Positions 60,799 to 64,000 of a stretch of DNA of 64,000 bases are shown piece by piece; positions within the stretch are counted from its first letter, which is position 1; each line of letters begins with the position of its first letter. Source of the DNA: Paracoccaceae bacterium. GTDB lineage: Bacteria; Pseudomonadota; Alphaproteobacteria; Rhodobacterales; Rhodobacteraceae. A program made the position numbers and the translations under genes. The notes under the pieces are model-generated. The model searched no databases, was not told where the DNA came from, and saw only the letters and a list, made by a program, of their open reading frames with translations. The DNA lies in the NCBI GenBank assembly GCA_003605175.1, contig QWDA01000001.1, positions 62,001 to 126,000 of the forward strand, given 5' to 3'.

Positions 60799-62820
60799 AT
60801 GACCAACCCGCTGCTTGCCCCATCCGACCTGCCCTTCGGGATCGCGCCTTTCGCGGAGATCTCGGATGCGGATTTCGCGCCGGCCGTGGAGGCGGCGCTT
60901 GCCGAGGCGCGGGCGGCGGTGGCGGCGATTGCCGGGAACCCGGAGCCGCCGACATTCGCCAACACGGTGGAGGCGCTGGAGCAGGCCGACGAGGCTTTGG
61001 GCCGGGTCCTGGGCGTGTTCTACACGCTGGCGGGGACCGACGCCAACGAGGCGCGGAACGCGCTGCAGCGGGAATTTTCGCCGAAGCTCGCGGCCTACGG
61101 GTCGGAAGTGACGATGAACCCCGCGCTGTTCGCGCGGATCGAGGCGCTGTGGGAGACGCGGGACGGGCTCGGGCTGACGCCGGAGCAGGCGCGGGTGCTG
61201 ATGCTGACGCGACGCGGCTTCGTGCGGGCCGGCGCGCAGCTCGAGGGGGAGGACCGGGACCGGCTGAAGGCGGTGAAGGAGCGGCTGGCGGTGCTCGGGA
61301 CGGCGTTCACGCAGAACCTGTTGAAGGACGAGGCGTCCTGGTCGATGCCCTTGTCGGAGGGGTCCATGGCGGCGTTGCCGGATTTCGTCGCCGACGCGGC
61401 GCGCGCGGCGGGCGCGGAGCGCGGCGAAGGCGGGCCGGTGGTGACGTTGTCGCGGTCGCTGGTGGTGCCGTTCCTGCAGTTCTCGCCCGACCGCGAGCTC
61501 CGGCGGCTTGCCTACGAGGCCTGGGTGGCGCGGGGCGCGGGTGGCGGCGAGACCGACAACCGGGCAATCGCGGCGGAGACCCTGAGCCTGCGCGAGGAGC
61601 GGGCGCGGCTTCTGGGCTACGGCAATTTCGCGGCGTACAAGCTCGAGACCGAGATGGCGAAGACGCCCGCTTCGGTGCGGGGCCTCCTGATGCAGGTCTG
61701 GGCCCCGGCCAAGGCGGCGGCGGATGCGGATGCCGCCGTGCTGGAGGCGATGCTGCATGCCGACGGCTTTCCGGGGCGGCTCGAGCCCTGGGACTGGCGC
61801 TATTACGCGGAGAAGCGGCGCAAGGCGGAGCACGATCTCGACGAGGCGGAATTGAAGCCCTATCTGCAGCTCGACCGGATGATCGAGGCGGCGTTTGCCT
61901 GTGCCAACCGGTTGTTCGGGCTGGAATTTTCGCCCGTGGATGTCGGGTTGCACCACCCGGACGCACGCGCCTGGGAGGTGGTGCGGGACGGGCGGCACGT
62001 GGCGCTGTTCGTGGGCGATTACTATGCGCGGGCCTCGAAGCGGTCGGGCGCCTGGTGTTCGGCGATGCGCTCGCAGCGGAAGCTGGGCGGCGAGCAGCGG
62101 CCCATCGTCTTGAACGTCTGCAATTTCGCGAAGCCCTCGGAGGGGGCGCCGGCCTTGCTGTCCTATGACGACGCGCGGACGCTTTTCCACGAGTTCGGCC
62201 ATGCGCTGCACCAGATGCTGTCGGACGTGACCTATGAGAGCATCTCGGGCACCTCGGTGGCGCGGGATTTCGTGGAACTGCCCTCGCAGCTTTACGAGCA
62301 CTGGCTGGAAGTGCCGGAGGTGCTGTCGGAATTCGCCACCCATGCGAAGACCGGGGAGGCGATGCCGGACGATCTGCGCGAACGGCTTCTGGGCGCCCGG
62401 ACCTTCGACATGGGGTTCCAGACGGTGGAATATCTGGCCTCGGCGCTGGTGGATCTCGCCTTCCATGACGGGCCGGCGCCGGCCGACCCGATGCAGAAAC
62501 AGGCCGAGGTGCTGGAGGGGATCGGCATGCCGCGGGCGATCGGGATGCGCCATGCGACGCCGCACTTCGCCCATGTCTTCGCCGGCGACGGCTATTCGAG
62601 CGGGTATTACTCCTACATGTGGTCGGAAGTGATGGATGCCGATGCCTTCGCGGCCTTCGAGGAGGCCGGCGGCGCGTTCGATGCCGAGACCGCGCGGCGG
62701 CTGGAGGAGACGATCCTCTCGGTGGGCGGCTCGGAAGAGGCGGAGGCGCTCTACACGCGGTTCCGCGGGCGGATGCCGGGGCCCGAGGCGCTCCTGCGCG
62801 GGCGCGGGCTCGCGGCCTGA
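60799..62820 (+). CDS. M3-family oligopeptidase (OpdA/Dcp type)
   Basis: 673 residues. Zinc-binding HEFGHALHQM begins at about residue 464, with the downstream Glu in the ISGTSVARDFVELPSQLYEHW segment. Length and the GYSSGYYSYMWSEVMDADAF block match oligopeptidase A/dipeptidyl carboxypeptidase. Cytoplasmic, degrades short peptides. AAAGGAG precedes the ATG. Confidence 0.93.
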   Translation: MTNPLLAPSDLPFGIAPFAEISDADFAPAVEAALAEARAAVAAIAGNPEPPTFANTVEALEQADEALGRVLGVFYTLAGTDANEARNALQREFSPKLAAYGSEVTMNPALFARIEALWETRDGLGLTPEQARVLMLTRRGFVRAGAQLEGEDRDRLKAVKERLAVLGTAFTQNLLKDEASWSMPLSEGSMAALPDFVADAARAAGAERGEGGPVVTLSRSLVVPFLQFSPDRELRRLAYEAWVARGAGGGETDNRAIAAETLSLREERARLLGYGNFAAYKLETEMAKTPASVRGLLMQVWAPAKAAADADAAVLEAMLHADGFPGRLEPWDWRYYAEKRRKAEHDLDEAELKPYLQLDRMIEAAFACANRLFGLEFSPVDVGLHHPDARAWEVVRDGRHVALFVGDYYARASKRSGAWCSAMRSQRKLGGEQRPIVLNVCNFAKPSEGAPALLSYDDARTLFHEFGHALHQMLSDVTYESISGTSVARDFVELPSQLYEHWLEVPEVLSEFATHAKTGEAMPDDLRERLLGARTFDMGFQTVEYLASALVDLAFHDGPAPADPMQKQAEVLEGIGMPRAIGMRHATPHFAHVFAGDGYSSGYYSYMWSEVMDADAFAAFEEAGGAFDAETARRLEETILSVGGSEEAEALYTRFRGRMPGPEALLRGRGLAA

Positions 62821-62850
62821 GCCTCGCCGCGCTTTTGCGCGTCGATCCGC

Positions 62851-62900
62851 CGGGGGGGGGCGCGGCCCCCCGGACCCCCCCGGAGCATTTTTGGCCAGAT
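62851..62900. repeat. Dispersed GGGCGCTGCCCC-type intergenic element, copy 3
   Basis: GGGGGGGCGCGGCCCCCC then CCCCCGGAGCATTTTTGGCC: the divergent third copy of the family at 19411 and 40614. Its stem and T-run also make it a possible terminator of the peptidase gene. Confidence 0.65.
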
Positions 62901-62966
62901 GACGGTGAAGAGCGGTTCGGTGCGGCCGAGGGAGGCTCGGGTGGTGGTTTCGTGCCGCGAAGGGGG

Positions 62967-63494
62967 TTATTGGCGGATCTCGTCGGGATCGACGCCCCAG
63001 AGCGCGGTCTTGCGGACCCAGCCCCTTTCGCCGTCGGCGCTGATCCGGCACCAGTCGCGGGTGCATTCGCCGAGCCGGGCGATCACGCCGGCTTCGGCGC
63101 GGGCGTTCACCGGGGCGCCGTCTTCGGGTTTCATGGCGAGCGCCACCATGTCCTCCTGCACGATCACCGTGCGGGTGCCGGAAAGCAGCGAGTAGTGCAT
63201 CCAGCCGCCGGCGCCGTCGAGGTCGCGGACCCGGCGCCAGTGGCCGAATTCGTCGGTGATCTCCAAGGGCATGTCGCGGCGGGTGAAGACCCAGTCGATG
63301 CGGTGCGAGAGCGAGGGGCCGCGGCGGACATTGCCCTCGGTGGTCTTGAGCGAGACGTAGCGCGGGAGCGGCAGGTGGGTGACCGGGCCGACATCCTTTT
63401 CGCCGGCCTCGTACTCGTCGGCCGCCGACAGGACGGGCACGCCGAAGGCCAGGGCGGCCGCCAGGAGAAAGCCCGCGTTGCGTCTGCTTGTCAT
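62967..63494 (-). CDS. Exported SH3-domain protein
   Basis: 175 residues with a Sec signal peptide (RRNAGFLLAAALAFGVPVLS). Two bacterial SH3-like repeats follow: VSLKTTEGNVRRGPSLSHRI with GHWRRVRDLDGAGGWMHYS, and VNARAEAGVIARLGEC with WCRISADGERGWVRK. Probably binds peptidoglycan or another cell-wall ligand. Divergent from the dehydrogenase gene. Confidence 0.87.
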   Translation of the reverse strand: MTSRRNAGFLLAAALAFGVPVLSAADEYEAGEKDVGPVTHLPLPRYVSLKTTEGNVRRGPSLSHRIDWVFTRRDMPLEITDEFGHWRRVRDLDGAGGWMHYSLLSGTRTVIVQEDMVALAMKPEDGAPVNARAEAGVIARLGECTRDWCRISADGERGWVRKTALWGVDPDEIRQ

Positions 63495-63626
63495 GCCCGC
63501 CTTCGTGATTTCGGCTTGCCCGCGCCGGTTTCGCTCAGGGCGTCTTTCGGATGGCTTGTGCCGCGCCCCGTTCCTTGACACTTTGCCCCAGACGGAGCCG
63601 GAACGGAAGACGGAGCGCGGGTGGAG

Positions 63627-64000
63627 ATGGGTGGCAAGAAGCTCGGTGTGGTCGTCACGCGACGGTTGCCGGAACGGGTCGAGACCCGGATGAAGGAGCT
63701 GTTCGACGTCACGCTCCGCACCGACGATTCGAAGATGACCCGCGAGGAGTTGGCGCTGGCGGTTCGTGGCGCCGACGTGCTGGTGCCCTGCGTGACCGAC
63801 CAGATCGACGCGGCGCTCCTGGCGCAGGCGGGCGACAGGCTGAAGCTGATCGCGAATTACGGGGCGGGGGTCGATCATATCGACGTGGCCTCCGCCCGGC
63901 AGCGGGGGATCCTGGTGTCGAACACGCCGGGCGTGGTGACCGAGGACACCGCCGACATGACCATGGCGCTGATCCTTTCGGTGATCCGGCGGATCCCCGA
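63627..64000 (+). CDS. D-2-hydroxyacid dehydrogenase, truncated by window edge
   Basis: First 124 codons. KLGVVVTRRLPERVETRMKELF and LKLIANYGAGVDHIDV match the N-terminal catalytic domain of D-glycerate/glyoxylate/hydroxypyruvate reductases; the NAD-binding domain is outside. GGAG lies 5 bp before an in-frame GTG (63621) and 11 bp before the ATG, so either start may be used. Confidence 0.88.
   Translation, partial: MGGKKLGVVVTRRLPERVETRMKELFDVTLRTDDSKMTREELALAVRGADVLVPCVTDQIDAALLAQAGDRLKLIANYGAGVDHIDVASARQRGILVSNTPGVVTEDTADMTMALILSVIRRIP

Overview
The window is high-GC DNA (roughly two-thirds G+C) from an alphaproteobacterium, most likely a marine or roseobacter-type member of the Rhodobacteraceae. 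The basis is the protein types (DMSP demethylase DmdA next to AcuI, a GlpSTPQV-type glycerol ABC transporter, TRAP transporters, DUF1127/DUF2237/DUF3096 small proteins) and intergenic repeat elements typical of that family. No rRNA, tRNA, CRISPR array, insertion sequence or phage gene was recognised. Genus and species cannot be named from the sequence alone.

Region 1 (1-17.2 kb, minus strand) is a complete nitrate/nitrite assimilation regulon. Reading along the minus strand it runs nasT-nasS, a promoter/leader region, nrtA-nrtB-nrtCD, a tandem-GAF protein, nirB-nirD, a formate/nitrite channel, a PP2C phosphatase-Ser/Thr kinase fusion, cyanase, nasA and cysG (cut by the window edge). Ahead of nrtA lie a good sigma-54 -24/-12 element and a textbook ANTAR antitermination leader: two hairpins with A1/G4 hexaloops, the second overlapping an intrinsic terminator. 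NasT (ANTAR) and NasS (nitrate sensor) are encoded immediately upstream. NirB supplies electrons and reduces nitrite, NirD is the Rieske partner, CysG makes siroheme, and NrtABCD imports nitrate and perhaps cyanate.

Region 2 (17.3-24.7 kb) is housekeeping and miscellaneous: a TIM-barrel/methylglyoxal-synthase fusion, a Tat-exported metallo-beta-lactamase-fold protein, RadC, an Lrp regulator divergent from a LysE exporter, L33, a Bax-inhibitor-1 membrane protein, and a BlaI/M56 pair. Region 3 (24.7-34 kb) is the glycerol ABC transporter operon glpVSTPQ plus a DUF2160 gene, divergent from a GntR regulator, followed by a fuconolactonase-like/fucose-mutarotase pair. A palindromic repeat has been inserted into the signal-peptide region of the DUF2160 gene.

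Region 4 (34-46 kb) has a GGDEF-EAL protein coupled to a cysteine-less SUOX-fold exported protein, a YgjV membrane protein, a three-gene TRAP transporter, and then a tight five-gene run: DUF2182, DUF1326, acyl-CoA synthetase, dmdA, acuI. The last three would carry out DMSP demethylation and acryloyl-CoA detoxification; the association of the two DUF genes with them is the most interesting lead in the window. Region 5 (46-64 kb) has glycogen phosphorylase next to a glucosylglycerol-hydrolase homologue, phoH followed by an AT-rich islet instead of ybeY, rplY-pth, a DUF2332 gene with an internal deletion, a membrane-anchored LuxR-type protein, trpB, a DUF1127/MocR divergent pair with GGTACAAT operators, several small genes, an M3 peptidase, an SH3-domain protein and the start of a D-2-hydroxyacid dehydrogenase.

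The intergenic regions carry three recurrent elements: an 11-bp tandem repeat (three loci), a BIME-like GC-rich double palindrome (three loci), and a GGGCGCTGCCCC...GGATTT element (three loci).
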